NCBI GenBank assembly: GCA_030692685.1 | Contig: JAUXZO010000073.1 | Location: 1-64,000, forward strand | DNA from: Acidovorax sp. | Lineage (GTDB): Bacteria > Pseudomonadota > Gammaproteobacteria > Burkholderiales > Burkholderiaceae_C | Length of the DNA stretch: 64,000 nucleotides | Direction of reading: 5' to 3' | Translations under genes and position numbers: made by a program | The notes under the pieces: generated by a model | The model's database searches: none | Told to the model about the DNA's origin: nothing | The model's input: only the letters and a program-made list of their open reading frames with translations | In this document: positions 54,671-64,000 of the stretch, piece by piece | Position numbering within the stretch: position 1 is the first letter of the stretch | How the letters are laid out: every line of letters begins with the position of its first letter

Positions 54671-54747
54671 AGGGGAGTCGCCAAGTTGGTTAAGGCACTG
54701 GATTTTGATTCCAGCATGCGAAGGTTCGAGTCCTTCTTCCCCTGCCA
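54671..54747 (+). tRNA. tRNA-Gln (anticodon TTG)
   Basis: 77 nt with CCA encoded. Acceptor AGGGGAG / TTCCCCT, D arm TCGCCAAGTTGGTTAAGGCA, anticodon arm CTGGATTTTGATTCCAG (TTG), T arm GAAGGTTCGAGTCCTTC. It lies between ispE and prs, a conserved position in beta-proteobacteria. Confidence 0.97.
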
Positions 54748-54794
54748 AATTTCTTTTCGCGTACGGGCTTTTTTTTCAGACTGCTGGGACGCTC

Positions 54795-55769
54795 ATGCAA
54801 GCCAACAACCCCGACTTCATGGTTTTCACCGGCAATGCCAATCCAGGCATGGCAGCTGAAATCGCCCAACACCTTGGCACCACCCTTGGCGCTGCTGACG
54901 TGGGTCGCTTCTCTGACGGTGAAGTCACCGTTGAAATCAAGCAAAACGTGCGTGCACGGGATGTTTTTGTTGTTCAGTCCACTTGCGCACCGACCAACGA
55001 AAACCTCATGGAACTGCTGATCATGGTCGACGCGCTCAAGCGCGCATCTGCCGAACGCATCAGCGCCGTAATCCCTTATTTCGGTTATGCCCGTCAGGAC
55101 CGTCGCCCCCGTTCGTCGCGCGTGCCTATCACTGCCAAGGTGGTGGCCAACATGCTGCAGGCGGTGGGTGTTGCCCGCGTGCTGACCATGGACCTGCATG
55201 CCGACCAGATCCAGGGCTTTTTCGATATTCCGGTCGACAACATCTACGCGTCTCCTGTTCTGTTGGGCGATTTGCGCCAAAAGAACTACGAAGACTTGAT
55301 CGTGGTTTCACCCGACGTAGGCGGCGTGGTGCGCGCACGTGCGCTGGCCAAGCAGCTCAATTGCGATCTGGCCATCATTGACAAACGCCGTCCCAAGGCC
55401 AACGTGTCAGAAGTCATGCACGTGATCGGCGAGATCGAAGGCCGCAACTGCGTGATCATGGACGACATGATCGACACAGCCGGCACTCTGGTGAAGGCTG
55501 CCGAAGTGCTCAAGGAGCGTGGCGCCAAGAAGGTCTACGCCTACTGCACCCACCCCATATTTTCCGGTCCCGCCATCGAGCGCATTGCACAAGGCAGCGC
55601 GCTCGATGAAGTGGTGGTGACCAATACGATCCCCTTGAACGACAACGCCAAGGGATGCACCAAGATTCGCCAACTCTCCGTGGCTCCGCTGATCGCCGAA
55701 ACGATCCAGCGCATTGCCAAGGGTGAGTCGGTCATGAGTTTGTTCTCCGATCAAGACAACCTGTTCTGA
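54795..55769 (+). CDS. prs: Ribose-phosphate pyrophosphokinase
   Basis: A 324-residue PRPP synthetase supplying nucleotide, His and Trp synthesis. Motifs are [83 protein letters not shown] and the PRPP loop [21 protein letters not shown]. The start at 54795 is the first ATG after the tRNA. It is followed by a terminator and rplY. Confidence 0.97.
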   Translation: MQANNPDFMVFTGNANPGMAAEIAQHLGTTLGAADVGRFSDGEVTVEIKQNVRARDVFVVQSTCAPTNENLMELLIMVDALKRASAERISAVIPYFGYARQDRRPRSSRVPITAKVVANMLQAVGVARVLTMDLHADQIQGFFDIPVDNIYASPVLLGDLRQKNYEDLIVVSPDVGGVVRARALAKQLNCDLAIIDKRRPKANVSEVMHVIGEIEGRNCVIMDDMIDTAGTLVKAAEVLKERGAKKVYAYCTHPIFSGPAIERIAQGSALDEVVVTNTIPLNDNAKGCTKIRQLSVAPLIAETIQRIAKGESVMSLFSDQDNLF

Positions 55770-55802
55770 AGGCGCTTCTTAGAAGCGTTGCAGACCGGAT
55801 TG

Positions 55803-55832
55803 CACGCAAGCCTCCTTCGGGAGGCTTGTCTG
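55803..55832 (+). terminator. Hairpin between prs and rplY
   Basis: CAAGCCTCC-TTC-GGGAGGCTTG followed by TCTGTT. The U run is poor, so it may be a weak or processing hairpin. The remaining 90 bp before rplY would carry its promoter. Confidence 0.6.
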
Positions 55833-55930
55833 TTCGAGAGCATTGTGTGGACCTCCCGCCAAAGTGGCGGATCAGGTCTTTTTAAATCGGGGTATGACTG
55901 GTCGCGGTCTACCTTTTTCAGGAGCTAACT

Positions 55931-56566
55931 ATGAACTTCGTCGCATTTGAGCGCGCTAAGCAGGGTACGGGTGCGAGCCGCCGTCTCCGCAATTCGGGCA
56001 AGACCCCTGGCATCGTGTACGGTGGTACCGCCGCCGAACCCCAAATGATCGAGGTGGACCACAATGCGCTGTGGCACGCCCTCAAGAAGGAAGCGTTCCA
56101 CTCCAGCGTGCTGGACATGGAAGTTGCCGGCACCACCTCCAAAGTGCTGCTGCGTGACGTGCAATACCACCCCTACAAGCAACTCGTTCTGCACATCGAC
56201 TTCCAGCGCGTGGACGAAAAGACCAAGCTGCACATGAAGGTGCCACTGCACTTCTCCGGTGCAGAAGAGTCGCCAGCCGTCAAGGTCGACAAGTGCATGG
56301 TCAACCCGATCGTGAACGAACTCGACGTGACCTGCATGCCTTCGGACCTGCCAGAGTTCATCGCTGTGGATCTGTCCAAGCTGGAAAAGGGCACCTCACT
56401 GACCCTCAAGAGCGTCAAGCTGCCAAAGGGTGTAACCGCCAAGATCCGCGGTGGCCAAAACAACAACCCCGTGCTGGTGTCTGTGGTGCCTCCCGTGGTG
56501 GTTGTCGAGACCCCCGTCGAAGCAGCTCCTGCTGCCGATGCCAAAAAGGGCAAGGGCAAGAAGTAA
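55931..56566 (+). CDS. rplY: 50S ribosomal protein L25 (Ctc form)
   Basis: A 211-residue long-form bL25. The N-terminal 5S-RNA-binding domain ([26 protein letters not shown]...[20 protein letters not shown]) is followed by the C-terminal TL5/Ctc domain ([29 protein letters not shown]...[20 protein letters not shown]) and a basic KKGKGKK tail. AGGAGC precedes the ATG. It binds 5S rRNA in the large subunit. Confidence 0.97.
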   Translation: MNFVAFERAKQGTGASRRLRNSGKTPGIVYGGTAAEPQMIEVDHNALWHALKKEAFHSSVLDMEVAGTTSKVLLRDVQYHPYKQLVLHIDFQRVDEKTKLHMKVPLHFSGAEESPAVKVDKCMVNPIVNELDVTCMPSDLPEFIAVDLSKLEKGTSLTLKSVKLPKGVTAKIRGGQNNNPVLVSVVPPVVVVETPVEAAPAADAKKGKGKK

Positions 56567-56617
56567 TTCTCAAGCCGCAGCATCCCTGCGTGCAGGTCAG
56601 GCCGCCTCGGCGGCGCT

Positions 56618-56655
56618 GACGACCCAACGGCCCACTGTGTGGGCCGTTTTCATTG
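56618..56655 (+). terminator. Rho-independent terminator after rplY
   Basis: AACGGCCCAC-TGT-GTGGGCCGTT followed by TTCATT, between rplY and pth. Confidence 0.85.
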
Positions 56656-56709
56656 GTGACTCTCTTTCTACAGAGTGAAAGCACCTACCACCCACAGATA
56701 ATCGCCCAG

Positions 56710-57318
56710 ATGATCAAGCTGTTTGTAGGCCTTGGAAACCCCGGGCCAGACTATGAGGCCACCCGCCACAACGCTGGCTTCTGGTGGATTGACGCCTTGG
56801 CGCGCGAGCTGAACACTACGCTGGTGCCTGAACGCAGCTACCACGGACTTATGGCACGCACCACGGTGCACGGCCAGAACGTGTGGCTGCTGCAGCCACA
56901 GACGTTCATGAACCTCTCGGGCAAATCGGTAGCGTCGCTGGCACGCTTTTTCAAAATCCTGCCCGAAGAAATTCTGGTGGTGCACGATGAACTCGACATC
57001 ACACCCGGCCAGGTCAAGCTCAAGCGCGGCGGCAGCCATGCGGGGCACAACGGCCTGCGAGACATCCACGGGCAACTGGGCTCCCCAGACTACTGGCGCC
57101 TGCGCATCGGTATCGGCCACCCGGGGGTGAAGAGTGAAGTCGCCAACTGGGTGCTCAAAAAACCCTCACCGGACCAGCGCACCCTGATCGAGGACTGCAT
57201 CGTCCATTCCCTCAAGGCCTACCCGGCACTGCTGGCAGGCGAAATGGACAAGGCAACCTTGCTCATCCACACCACCAAACCACCCCGCCCCAAGCCACCA
57301 CGCCCGGTAGAAGATTGA
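56710..57318 (+). CDS. pth: Peptidyl-tRNA hydrolase
   Basis: A 202-residue esterase that frees tRNA from stalled peptidyl-tRNA. Motifs are [29 protein letters not shown] (catalytic His in RHNAG), [43 protein letters not shown] and [10 protein letters not shown]. The start at 56710 gives the family N-terminus [12 protein letters not shown]. It follows rplY, as is common, and is convergent with the ferredoxin gene across palindrome copy E. Confidence 0.97.
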   Translation: MIKLFVGLGNPGPDYEATRHNAGFWWIDALARELNTTLVPERSYHGLMARTTVHGQNVWLLQPQTFMNLSGKSVASLARFFKILPEEILVVHDELDITPGQVKLKRGGSHAGHNGLRDIHGQLGSPDYWRLRIGIGHPGVKSEVANWVLKKPSPDQRTLIEDCIVHSLKAYPALLAGEMDKATLLIHTTKPPRPKPPRPVED

Positions 57319-57368
57319 AAATCTCCTGGGCCTCAAATACGATATAAATACTATTTTTTTGATAGCTA

Positions 57369-57393
57369 CTAGCGCTTGATAGATAAGCGCTAG
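57369..57393. repeat. Dispersed palindrome, copy E (between convergent pth and ferredoxin genes)
   Basis: Arms CTAGCGCTT / AAGCGCTAG around a short loop (GATAGAT), with TTTTTTTGATAGCTA on the left and AGGCCAAAAC on the right. Like copy B it lies between convergent genes and could terminate transcription from both sides. Confidence 0.85.
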
Positions 57394-57412
57394 AGGCCAA
57401 AACATCAAATAT

Positions 57413-57850
<438 letters not shown>

Positions 57851-57885
57851 TTACCCCTTCCCAACGCAACCCACGCACCCCACCC

Positions 57886-58848
57886 ATGGGCCTGTTTTTC
57901 CTCAAGCGGTTTATCACCCTCCTGGCCACGCTGATCGGCGCGTCCATTGTTGTGTTTCTGGTGCTGGAGATCCTGCCGGGCAATGCTGCCCAGATCCTGA
58001 TGGGCCCCGACGCCTCGCCAGAGGCGGTGGCAGCATTGGCCAGCAAGCTGGGGCTGGACCAACCGGCGGGGCTGCGCTACTGGCAATGGGTGAGCGGCCT
58101 GGTGGTGGGCAACATGGGCGAAAGTTATGCCTACAGCTCTCCGGTACTCGACCTGGTGCTGGAACGCTTGGCGCTGACGGTGCCGCTGGCTCTGATGGCG
58201 ATGGCCATCACCACGGCGCTGGCATTGGCGGCAGGGGTGTATGCGGCATCTCGACACAACAAGATCGGTGATGTCGGCGTGATGGGATTGGCCCAGATCG
58301 GCATCGCCATCCCCAACTTCTGGTTCGCCATCCTGTTGATCCTGCTGTTCTCCGTCAAGCTGCAGTGGTTCTCTGCGGGTGGGTTCCCGGGCTGGACCGA
58401 AGAAGCGGGCGGTGGCCCGGTCGAAGCCATCAAGGCTCTGTTACTGCCAGCCATCGCTTTGGCGGTGGTGCAAGCGGCCATCCTGGCGCGCATCACGCGC
58501 TCGGCGGTTCTGGAAGTGCTGCGCGAAGATTTTGTGCGCACTGCGCGTGCCAAGGGGCTGTCTCAGCGCGCCGCGCTGTGGGGCCATGTGTTGCGCAACG
58601 CGATGATTCCTGTGATCACCGTGATGGGGCTGCAGTTTGCCAACCTGCTGGCGGGCACCATCGTGGTGGAAAACGTGTTTTACCTGCCTGGCCTGGGTCG
58701 TCTCATCTTCCAGTCCATCTCCAACCGTGACCTGATCGTGGTGCGCAACTGCGTGATGCTGCTGGCCGCCATGGTGGTCATCGTGAATTTTGTGGTGGAC
58801 ATCCTCTACGCCGTCATCGACCCTCGCGTCAAAGCCAGCGATATCTGA
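57886..58848 (+). CDS. Peptide-type ABC importer permease (DppB-like)
   Basis: A 320-residue inner-membrane permease of the dipeptide/oligopeptide/nickel type. It begins MGLFFLKRFITLLATLIGAS, has six membrane segments, the large periplasmic loop after the first (VVFLVLEILPGNAA...), and the ATPase-contact EAA region in ITRSAVLEVLREDFVRTARAKGLSQRA, followed by GTIVVENVFYLPGLGRL. The start at 57886 matches the family N-terminus. It is the first gene of a five-gene importer and lies 6 bp ahead of the second permease. Confidence 0.95.
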   Translation: MGLFFLKRFITLLATLIGASIVVFLVLEILPGNAAQILMGPDASPEAVAALASKLGLDQPAGLRYWQWVSGLVVGNMGESYAYSSPVLDLVLERLALTVPLALMAMAITTALALAAGVYAASRHNKIGDVGVMGLAQIGIAIPNFWFAILLILLFSVKLQWFSAGGFPGWTEEAGGGPVEAIKALLLPAIALAVVQAAILARITRSAVLEVLREDFVRTARAKGLSQRAALWGHVLRNAMIPVITVMGLQFANLLAGTIVVENVFYLPGLGRLIFQSISNRDLIVVRNCVMLLAAMVVIVNFVVDILYAVIDPRVKASDI

Positions 58849-58854
58849 TCTGCA

Positions 58855-59745
58855 ATGAGCGCCATCCCTTCCTCCCCCTCCACTCCGCCCGCGCCCGCGG
58901 GCACCACGCCGCCGGGCTGGCTGCACCGCGCAATGCGCCATCGCAGCTTTGTCATCGGCGCCGTGCTGTCGCTGCTACTCATCCTGGCTGCGGCCCTTTC
59001 GCTGGTCTGGACGCCGTGGTCGCCTTACGAGATGGACCTGGCTTCCAAGCTGCAGCCCCCCACCGGCAAACATTGGCTGGGCACGGATGCCTATGGGCGC
59101 GATGTCGCATCGCTTCTGCTGGTCGGTGCCCGCAACTCCATTCTGGTGGGCGTGATTGCCGTGGGCATTGGCCTGACGATTGGCACTGCGCTGGGGCTGC
59201 TGGCCGCTGCCAAACGCGGCTGGGTCGAAGAACTCATCATGCGGCTGTCGGACTTTACCTTTGCCTTCCCGGCCATCCTGTCGGCCATCATGTTGACCGC
59301 CGTGTTTGGCGCGGGCATCGTCAACTCCATCATTGCCATCGGCATTTTCAACATCCCGACCTTTGCGCGCGTCACCCGCGCCTCGGCCAACGCCGTGTGG
59401 TCACGCGAATACATCCTGGCATCGCGCGCCTGCGGCAAGGGCAGCTGGCGCATCACGCTGGAGCATGTGCTGCCCAACATCCTGTCGGTGCTGATCGTGC
59501 AGGCCACCATTCAATTCGCCATTGCCATCCTGGCTGAAGCCGCCCTCTCCTACCTGGGCCTGGGCACGCAACCGCCCCAGCCCTCCTGGGGCCGCATGCT
59601 CAGCGAAGCGCAGACGCTGATGTTCCAGGCCCCGCTGCTGGCCGTGTGGCCGGGTGTGGCCATTGCACTGGCCGTGCTGGGCCTGAACCTGCTGGGCGAC
59701 GGGCTGCGTGATTTGCTCGACCCCCGCCTTTCCCGCAAGCGTTGA
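58855..59745 (+). CDS. Peptide-type ABC importer permease (DppC-like)
   Basis: A 296-residue permease with the DppC N-terminal layout: a Pro-rich cytoplasmic leader, a first membrane segment (FVIGAVLSLLLILAAALSLV), and the conserved HWLGTDAYGRDVASLLLVGARNSILVG. The EAA region is in RASANAVWSREYILASRACGKGSWRI. It forms a heterodimer with the preceding permease. The next gene starts 34 bp after its stop. Confidence 0.95.
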   Translation: MSAIPSSPSTPPAPAGTTPPGWLHRAMRHRSFVIGAVLSLLLILAAALSLVWTPWSPYEMDLASKLQPPTGKHWLGTDAYGRDVASLLLVGARNSILVGVIAVGIGLTIGTALGLLAAAKRGWVEELIMRLSDFTFAFPAILSAIMLTAVFGAGIVNSIIAIGIFNIPTFARVTRASANAVWSREYILASRACGKGSWRITLEHVLPNILSVLIVQATIQFAIAILAEAALSYLGLGTQPPQPSWGRMLSEAQTLMFQAPLLAVWPGVAIALAVLGLNLLGDGLRDLLDPRLSRKR

Positions 59746-59779
59746 CAGCCCCCGCCAAGAAGACCACCAGAACCCCACA

Positions 59780-60817
59780 ATGTCTCTGTTAGAAGTCTCC
59801 AACCTCCGCATCCGTCTGCAGACCCACCGGGGCCCGGCCGATGCTGTGCGCGGCGTGAGCTTTACGCTCGCGCGCGGCGAAACCCTGGGCCTGATCGGCG
59901 AATCGGGCTGCGGCAAATCCATCACTGCGATGTCGCTCATGGGCCTGTTGCCCGACAACGCAGAGGTCACCGGCAGCATCCGCTTTGACGGGCAAGAGCT
60001 GGTGGGCCGCACCGATGCACAAATGTGCAAGATGCGCGGCAACCGCATTGGCATGGTGTTTCAAGAGCCCATGACGGCGCTGAACCCCGTGCACACCATC
60101 GGCCGCCAGGTGTCAGAGCCATTGCGCCTGCACCGCGGCATGAACGCCGCCGCTGCCCGCACAGAAGCCTTGGCATTGCTGGACCGCGTGGGAATCCCCA
60201 ATGCAGCGCAGCGTTTTGATGCATATCCGCACCAGTTCTCGGGCGGGCAACGCCAGCGCATCACCATTGCGATGGCGCTGGCTTGCGGACCCGACCTGCT
60301 GATTGCGGACGAGCCCACCACCGCCCTGGATGTCACCATCCAGCAACAAATTCTGGACCTCATCAGCGACCTGGTGGCCGAACGCAACATGGCGCTCATC
60401 CTCATCTCGCACGACCTCGGCGTGATCTCGCAGAACGTGGACCGGATGATGGTGATGTACGGCGGCAGCGTGGTCGAGAGCGGCTCAACCCCATCCGTCT
60501 TCTCGGCCATGGCACACCCGTACACACGTGGGTTGTTCGCAGCCAGGCCCCATCTGGGCGCCGTGCACGCGCCGGGCCAGCGCCCGCGCTTGTCCACCAT
60601 TCCCGGCACGGTGCCTGAACTGGTGGACCTGCCGGTGGGCTGCCCGTTTGCAGGGCGCTGCAGCTACACCGTGGATGCCTGCCACCACGAACAGCCACCC
60701 ATCACTCTGGTGGCGACCGACGAAGATGGTGACCACGAGGTGCGCTGCCTGCGCCGCGAGGCCATTGCCGAGGCCCAGAGCGCCCAGGCCGTGAAAATTG
60801 TCGAGGTGGCGGCATGA
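59780..60817 (+). CDS. Peptide-type ABC importer ATPase (DppD-like)
   Basis: A 345-residue ATPase. It has Walker A GESGCGKSITAMSLMGLL, the Q-loop in MVFQEPMTALNPVHT, signature FSGGQRQRITIAMALA, Walker B LLIADEPTTALD and the H-loop in LILISHDLGVISQ. The C-terminal oligopeptide/dipeptide extension carries Cys residues in VGCPFAGRCSYTVDACHHEQPP, which bind a [4Fe-4S] cluster in some relatives. Its stop overlaps the next ATG by four bases (ATGA). Confidence 0.96.
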   Translation: MSLLEVSNLRIRLQTHRGPADAVRGVSFTLARGETLGLIGESGCGKSITAMSLMGLLPDNAEVTGSIRFDGQELVGRTDAQMCKMRGNRIGMVFQEPMTALNPVHTIGRQVSEPLRLHRGMNAAAARTEALALLDRVGIPNAAQRFDAYPHQFSGGQRQRITIAMALACGPDLLIADEPTTALDVTIQQQILDLISDLVAERNMALILISHDLGVISQNVDRMMVMYGGSVVESGSTPSVFSAMAHPYTRGLFAARPHLGAVHAPGQRPRLSTIPGTVPELVDLPVGCPFAGRCSYTVDACHHEQPPITLVATDEDGDHEVRCLRREAIAEAQSAQAVKIVEVAA

Positions 60818-61692
60818 CCAAACCACAAACCGCTGCTGCAACACCCTCCCCTTTGCTGCAGGTGAAAGACCTGGTGCGCGAATACACACTGCCGCGCGAA
60901 CACCTCTTTCGCCCACCCGGCAAGGTGCATGCGCTCAACGGTGTGACTTTTTCGATCGAATCCGGCCGCAGCCTGGGCATCGTGGGCGAATCGGGTTCGG
61001 GCAAATCGACCCTGGCGCGCACCGTGATGGCGCTGGACGCGCCCACCGCGGGCACCGTTGAACTGCTGGGACGCAACCTGCACCAGTTGCCGCCAGAGCA
61101 ACTGCGCCAAGCGCGCCGCGATTTTCAGATGGTGTTCCAGGACCCCTATGGCTCGCTCGACCCGCGCCAGACGGTAGAGCGCATCGTGACCGAACCGCTG
61201 CAGGCCCAGGGCGAAACCAGCCGCGCTGCGCAACGCGAACAGGCAGGCCAGGTGCTGTCGCAGGTGGGCCTGCGCACCAACGACCTGGGCAAATACCCGC
61301 ACGAGTTTTCGGGCGGTCAGCGCCAGCGCATTGCCATTGCCCGCGCGCTCATCACGCGGCCCCGGCTCATCGTGGCGGACGAGCCCGTGAGCGCACTCGA
61401 CGTGTCGGTACAGGCCCAGGTGCTCAACCTGATGCAGGACTTGCAGCAAGAGTTCGGCATCACCTACATGCTCATCAGCCACGACCTGGCGGTGGTCAAC
61501 CACCTGTGTGATGAAGTGGTGGTGCTGTACCAGGGCCGCATTGTCGAGCGCGGTTCACCCGCCGAGTTGTTCCGCAATGCACAGCATCCCTACACCCAGT
61601 CGCTGGTGGGCGCCGTACCGCAGGTGCAGCCGGGGCGGGCCCGGGCTCGTCGGGTTGCCGCAGCAGCGGCCGCTGCGGCAAAAAACGCATAA
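60814..61692 (+). CDS. Peptide-type ABC importer ATPase (DppF-like)
   Basis: A 292-residue second ATPase. It has Walker A GESGSGKSTLARTVMALD, the Q-loop in MVFQDPYGSLDPRQTV, signature FSGGQRQRIAIARALI and Walker B LIVADEPVSALDVSVQ. It is shorter than usual DppF because the C-terminal oligopeptide extension is nearly absent; it ends in an Arg/Ala-rich tail (RARARRVAAAAAAAAKNA). It pairs with the preceding ATPase to power the importer. Confidence 0.95.
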   Translation: MTKPQTAAATPSPLLQVKDLVREYTLPREHLFRPPGKVHALNGVTFSIESGRSLGIVGESGSGKSTLARTVMALDAPTAGTVELLGRNLHQLPPEQLRQARRDFQMVFQDPYGSLDPRQTVERIVTEPLQAQGETSRAAQREQAGQVLSQVGLRTNDLGKYPHEFSGGQRQRIAIARALITRPRLIVADEPVSALDVSVQAQVLNLMQDLQQEFGITYMLISHDLAVVNHLCDEVVVLYQGRIVERGSPAELFRNAQHPYTQSLVGAVPQVQPGRARARRVAAAAAAAAKNA

Positions 61693-61799
61693 CCACATGC
61701 GCACGTGATGGTGTACAAAGCTTTTTGCGTTCCCTGGTAACAAATTGCACCGGGGGTTTTTCTGGTTGTTGTCTGGTTTTTTGTCTGGAGAGTCCGAAC

Positions 61800-63290
61800 A
61801 TGCTGAACCGCCGTACCGTCCTAGCCACTGGCGCCATCGCCGCAGTGCCCCTGTCCACCTCGCTCGGCGCCCTGGCGCAGGGCCGCAAAGATGCCGTGAC
61901 GCTGGCCATGACGCTGGAGCCACCAGGCCTGGACCCGACCGCAGGCGCTGCGTCGGCCATTGCCGAAATCGTGCAATACAACATCTTTGAGACCCTCACC
62001 AAGATCAATGCCGATGGCAGCGTCTCGCCCCTGCTGGCCGAGAGCTGGGAAGTCTCGCCCGACCTCAAGACCTACACCTTCAAATTGCGCCGTGGCGTCA
62101 AGTTCCAGAACGGCGAGCCGTTCAATGCGGCTTCGGTGAAGTTCTCGTTCGACCGTGCCGGCGGCGAAAAAAGCACCAACAAAGACAAGCGCACGTTTGC
62201 TGGCCTCACCACCCAGGTGGTGGACGACTACACCGTGGTGCTGCTCAACAAGGACATCGACCCCGACCTGCTGTTCGTGCTGGGCCAGGCCACGTCGATC
62301 ATCGTGGAGCCCAAGAGCGTTGACACCAACGCCACCAAGCCCGTGGGCACCGGCCCTTACCAGCTGGGTACGTGGAACAAGGGCTCCTCGGTCGTGCTGA
62401 CGGCCTGGGAGGGCTTCCGCGCCCCGGCCACCATCAAGATCAAGCGCGCCACTTTCCGCTTCATCTCCGACCCGGCAGCCCAGGTGGCCGCCTTGCTGGC
62501 GGGCGATGTGGATGCATTCCCGCGTGTCACGCCGCGCAGCGTGAGCCAGTTCAAGGCCAACCCAAAGTTCCAGGTGGTGATCAGTGGCTCGCGCGCCAAG
62601 ACCATTCTGGCCATCAACAACGGCAAAAAACCGCTCGACGACGTGCGTGTGCGCCGCGCCATTGCCTCGGCCATCGACCGCAAGGCGGTCATTGAAGGCG
62701 CGGGCGACGGCTATGGCGCGCCCATTGGCAGCCACTACGTGCCCGGCGCGTTTGGCTACGTGGACACCACGGGCGTGAACCCGTTTGACATCGAAAAGTC
62801 CAAGAGGCTGCTGGCCGAAGCGGGCATCAAAACGCCGCTGGAACTGACGCTGACCCTACCCCCACCACCTTACGCCCGCCAGGGTGGCGAGGTGATTGCC
62901 GCGCAACTGGCCAAGGTCGGCATCATCGCCAAGATCCAGAACGTGGAATGGGCGCAGTGGCTGAGCGGCACCTACGGCAACAAGAACTACGACCTGACCA
63001 TCATCAGCCACGTCGAGCCGTTTGACCTGGGCAACTTTGCCAAGCCAGACTACTACTGGGCCTACAACTCGCCCAAGTTCAACGATCTGTTCAACCAGAT
63101 CAAGAACGCCGCGCGCCCCGCCGACCGCGCACGCCTGCTGGGGGAAGCGCAGCGCCTCCTGGCCGACGATGCGGTGCACGGTTTCCTGTATTCGAACCAG
63201 TGGATCACCGTGGCCAACAAGAACCTCAAGGGCCTGTGGAAAGACATGCCCGTGTTCGTGAACGACATCTCCTCGCTCTCCTGGAGTTGA
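61800..63290 (+). CDS. Peptide-type ABC importer substrate-binding protein
   Basis: A 496-residue periplasmic protein of the SBP_bac_5 family. A Tat-like signal peptide (MLNRRTVLATGAIAAVPLST...ALAQ) is followed by family motifs EPPGLDPTAGAASA, LAESWEVSPDLKTYTFKLRRGVKF, FNAASVKFSFDRA and RAIASAIDRKAVIEGAGDGYGAPIGS. Ligands of this family include peptides, glutathione, nickel and others; the specific one cannot be read. It is the last gene of the importer. GGAGAGTCCGAAC precedes the start. An amidase gene follows after 235 bp, so an amide-containing substrate is a reasonable guess. Confidence 0.94.
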   Translation: MLNRRTVLATGAIAAVPLSTSLGALAQGRKDAVTLAMTLEPPGLDPTAGAASAIAEIVQYNIFETLTKINADGSVSPLLAESWEVSPDLKTYTFKLRRGVKFQNGEPFNAASVKFSFDRAGGEKSTNKDKRTFAGLTTQVVDDYTVVLLNKDIDPDLLFVLGQATSIIVEPKSVDTNATKPVGTGPYQLGTWNKGSSVVLTAWEGFRAPATIKIKRATFRFISDPAAQVAALLAGDVDAFPRVTPRSVSQFKANPKFQVVISGSRAKTILAINNGKKPLDDVRVRRAIASAIDRKAVIEGAGDGYGAPIGSHYVPGAFGYVDTTGVNPFDIEKSKRLLAEAGIKTPLELTLTLPPPPYARQGGEVIAAQLAKVGIIAKIQNVEWAQWLSGTYGNKNYDLTIISHVEPFDLGNFAKPDYYWAYNSPKFNDLFNQIKNAARPADRARLLGEAQRLLADDAVHGFLYSNQWITVANKNLKGLWKDMPVFVNDISSLSWS

Positions 63291-63306
63291 TGGCCACTCG
63301 CCGCTC

Positions 63307-63335
63307 CCGTCCCCACGGGAGCGGCTTACTCCTAA
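63307..63335 (+). terminator. Terminator-like hairpin after the importer operon
   Basis: GCCGCTCCCGT-CCCC-ACGGGAGCGGC directly after the binding-protein gene (the leading GCC lies partly in CTCGCCGC). It lacks a long U run but is immediately followed by palindrome copy F. Confidence 0.6.
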
Positions 63336-63346
63336 ATAAATAGCTG

Positions 63347-63371
63347 CTAGCGCTTTACCCATAAGCGCTAG
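63347..63371. repeat. Dispersed palindrome, copy F
   Basis: CTAGCGCTT-TACCCAT-AAGCGCTAG with AAATAAATAGCTG on the left and CGGCATTTTTTAC on the right. It lies between the importer operon and the amidase gene. Confidence 0.85.
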
Positions 63372-63416
63372 CGGCATTTTTTACTCATATTTTTCGGTAT
63401 CTCACACTGAAAACAT

Positions 63417-63476
63417 CCGTTCACGCTGAGCTTGTCGAAGCGCTGCGCAAGGCTTCGACAAGCTCAGCCCGAACGG
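63417..63476. repeat. GTTCNNGCTGAGC palindrome, best copy
   Basis: Left arm CCGTTCACGCTGAGCTTGTC + GAAGC and right arm GCTTCGACAAGCTCAGCCCG + AACGG, with a 10-bp loop (GCTGCGCAAG region). The arms pair over 25 bp with two mismatches. Members of this family also lie at 11397 and 21105. Confidence 0.9.
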
Positions 63477-63525
63477 GTGGTTAAGTACATAAATGCCGTC
63501 TCCATAAAACGCCCCGCGCCCCGCC

Positions 63526-64000
63526 ATGACTGCACTGCACGACCTGCCCGCCCACGAACTTCTGGCTGCCTACCGCCAGCGCACGCTGTCTCCCGTGGAG
63601 GTCACGCAGGCCGTGCTGGCGCACATCGAGCGGTGGGAGCCCCACATTCGCGCCACCTACCTGCTGCGCCCCGAGGCAGCCCTGGCGCAGGCCCGCGCCT
63701 CTGAAGCCCGCTGGCTGCGCGGCGAGCCCATGGGCGCGCTGGACGGCGTGCCCAGCACCATCAAAGAAAACATCGCCACCGAAGGCGACCCGACCCCCCT
63801 GGGCACCGCCGCCGTAGAGCTGGTGCCCGCCGCTGCCGATGCGCCCCCCGCCGCCCGCATGCGCGAGGCCGGTGCCGTCGTGGTGGCCAAAACCACCATG
63901 CCCGACTACGGCATGTTGTCGTCGGGCCTGTCTACCTTTCATCCGCTGTCACGCAACCCGTGGGACACGAGCAAAGGCCCCGGTGGCTCCAGCGCAGGCG
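63526..64000 (+). CDS. Amidase (amidase-signature family), N-terminal part
   Basis: The first 158 residues of an amidase cut by the window edge. The catalytic Lys is in LDGVPSTIKENIAT, and the start of the amidase signature GPGGSSAG is reached at the edge. The N-terminus (MTALHDLPAHELLAAYRQRT...SPVEVTQAVLAHIERWEP) has the Asp-tRNA(Asn)/Glu-tRNA amidotransferase-like layout, but no gatB/gatC neighbours exist, so a catabolic amidase is more likely. It follows a peptide-type importer, with which it may act. Confidence 0.88.
   Translation, partial: MTALHDLPAHELLAAYRQRTLSPVEVTQAVLAHIERWEPHIRATYLLRPEAALAQARASEARWLRGEPMGALDGVPSTIKENIATEGDPTPLGTAAVELVPAAADAPPAARMREAGAVVVAKTTMPDYGMLSSGLSTFHPLSRNPWDTSKGPGGSSAG

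Overview
The window looks like a chromosomal segment of a Burkholderiales bacterium, most likely Comamonadaceae (Acidovorax-like). The evidence is high GC, gene orders such as rph-rdgB-hemW, yicC-gmk-rpoZ-spoT and mutM/TPR-lolB-ispE-tRNA-Gln-prs-rplY-pth, a split ureA/ureB/ureC urease, and several families of intergenic palindromes that I associate with this group. Genus assignment is inference, because no rRNA is present.

Layout. Bases 1-1804 (minus) hold the start of a urea ABC transporter: urtA followed directly by urtB, which runs off the left edge. A two-subunit molybdenum hydroxylase (2144-4895) follows. Next is a composite long inverted repeat (about 4937-6864) carrying an intact IS481-type element (4992-6278) in the loop of its outer hairpin. 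Bases 6968-11294 carry a MurA-like enolpyruvyltransferase, a PAS-GGDEF diguanylate cyclase, a CheX/DUF3334-like protein and an EamA exporter. Bases 11492-16365 encode a two-component system whose hybrid kinase is fused to a complete nucleobase-permease-like (NCS1) domain. It sits directly upstream of, and divergent from, the urease cluster ureA-hupE/ureJ-ureB-ureC-GNAT-ureE-ureF-ureG (16456-22618), which has a plausible sigma-54 promoter. ureD is not in the window.

Bases 22625-25555 are a lower-GC accessory island with four unfamiliar genes (a HEPN-like protein, a 68-aa protein, a DUF2971 protein and a membrane coiled-coil protein). About 195 bp of the 3' end of ureG is duplicated on its far side, just before tRNA-Ser. 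A decayed toxin-antitoxin pair follows. Bases 26665-31231 are a Fur-type iron locus (TonB-dependent siderophore receptor, DUF3649, PepSY, DUF3325).

From about 32.1 kb the window is mostly housekeeping: an I78-type inhibitor lipoprotein, hemW, rdgB, rph, a PP2C phosphatase and Ser/Thr kinase pair, yicC, gmk, rpoZ, spoT, greB, two tRNAs, hrcA, nadK, recN, rapZ, mutY, a dynamin-like GTPase, mutM, a TPR protein, lolB, ispE, tRNA-Gln, prs, rplY, pth and a ferredoxin. The right end is a complete peptide-type ABC importer (two permeases, two ATPases, binding protein) followed by the start of an amidase.

Together, the left third reads as a urea acquisition, sensing and breakdown region. UrtA binds urea, urease and its nickel chaperones degrade it, HupE/UreJ may bring in nickel, and the transporter-like kinase with its LuxR-type regulator is the obvious candidate sensor. 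The most unusual points are that kinase (including an intergenic repeat inserted in frame in its receiver domain), the island that duplicated the end of ureG, the IS-interrupted composite repeat, the dispersed AGCGCTT palindromes and a candidate three-hairpin small RNA near 31.95 kb.
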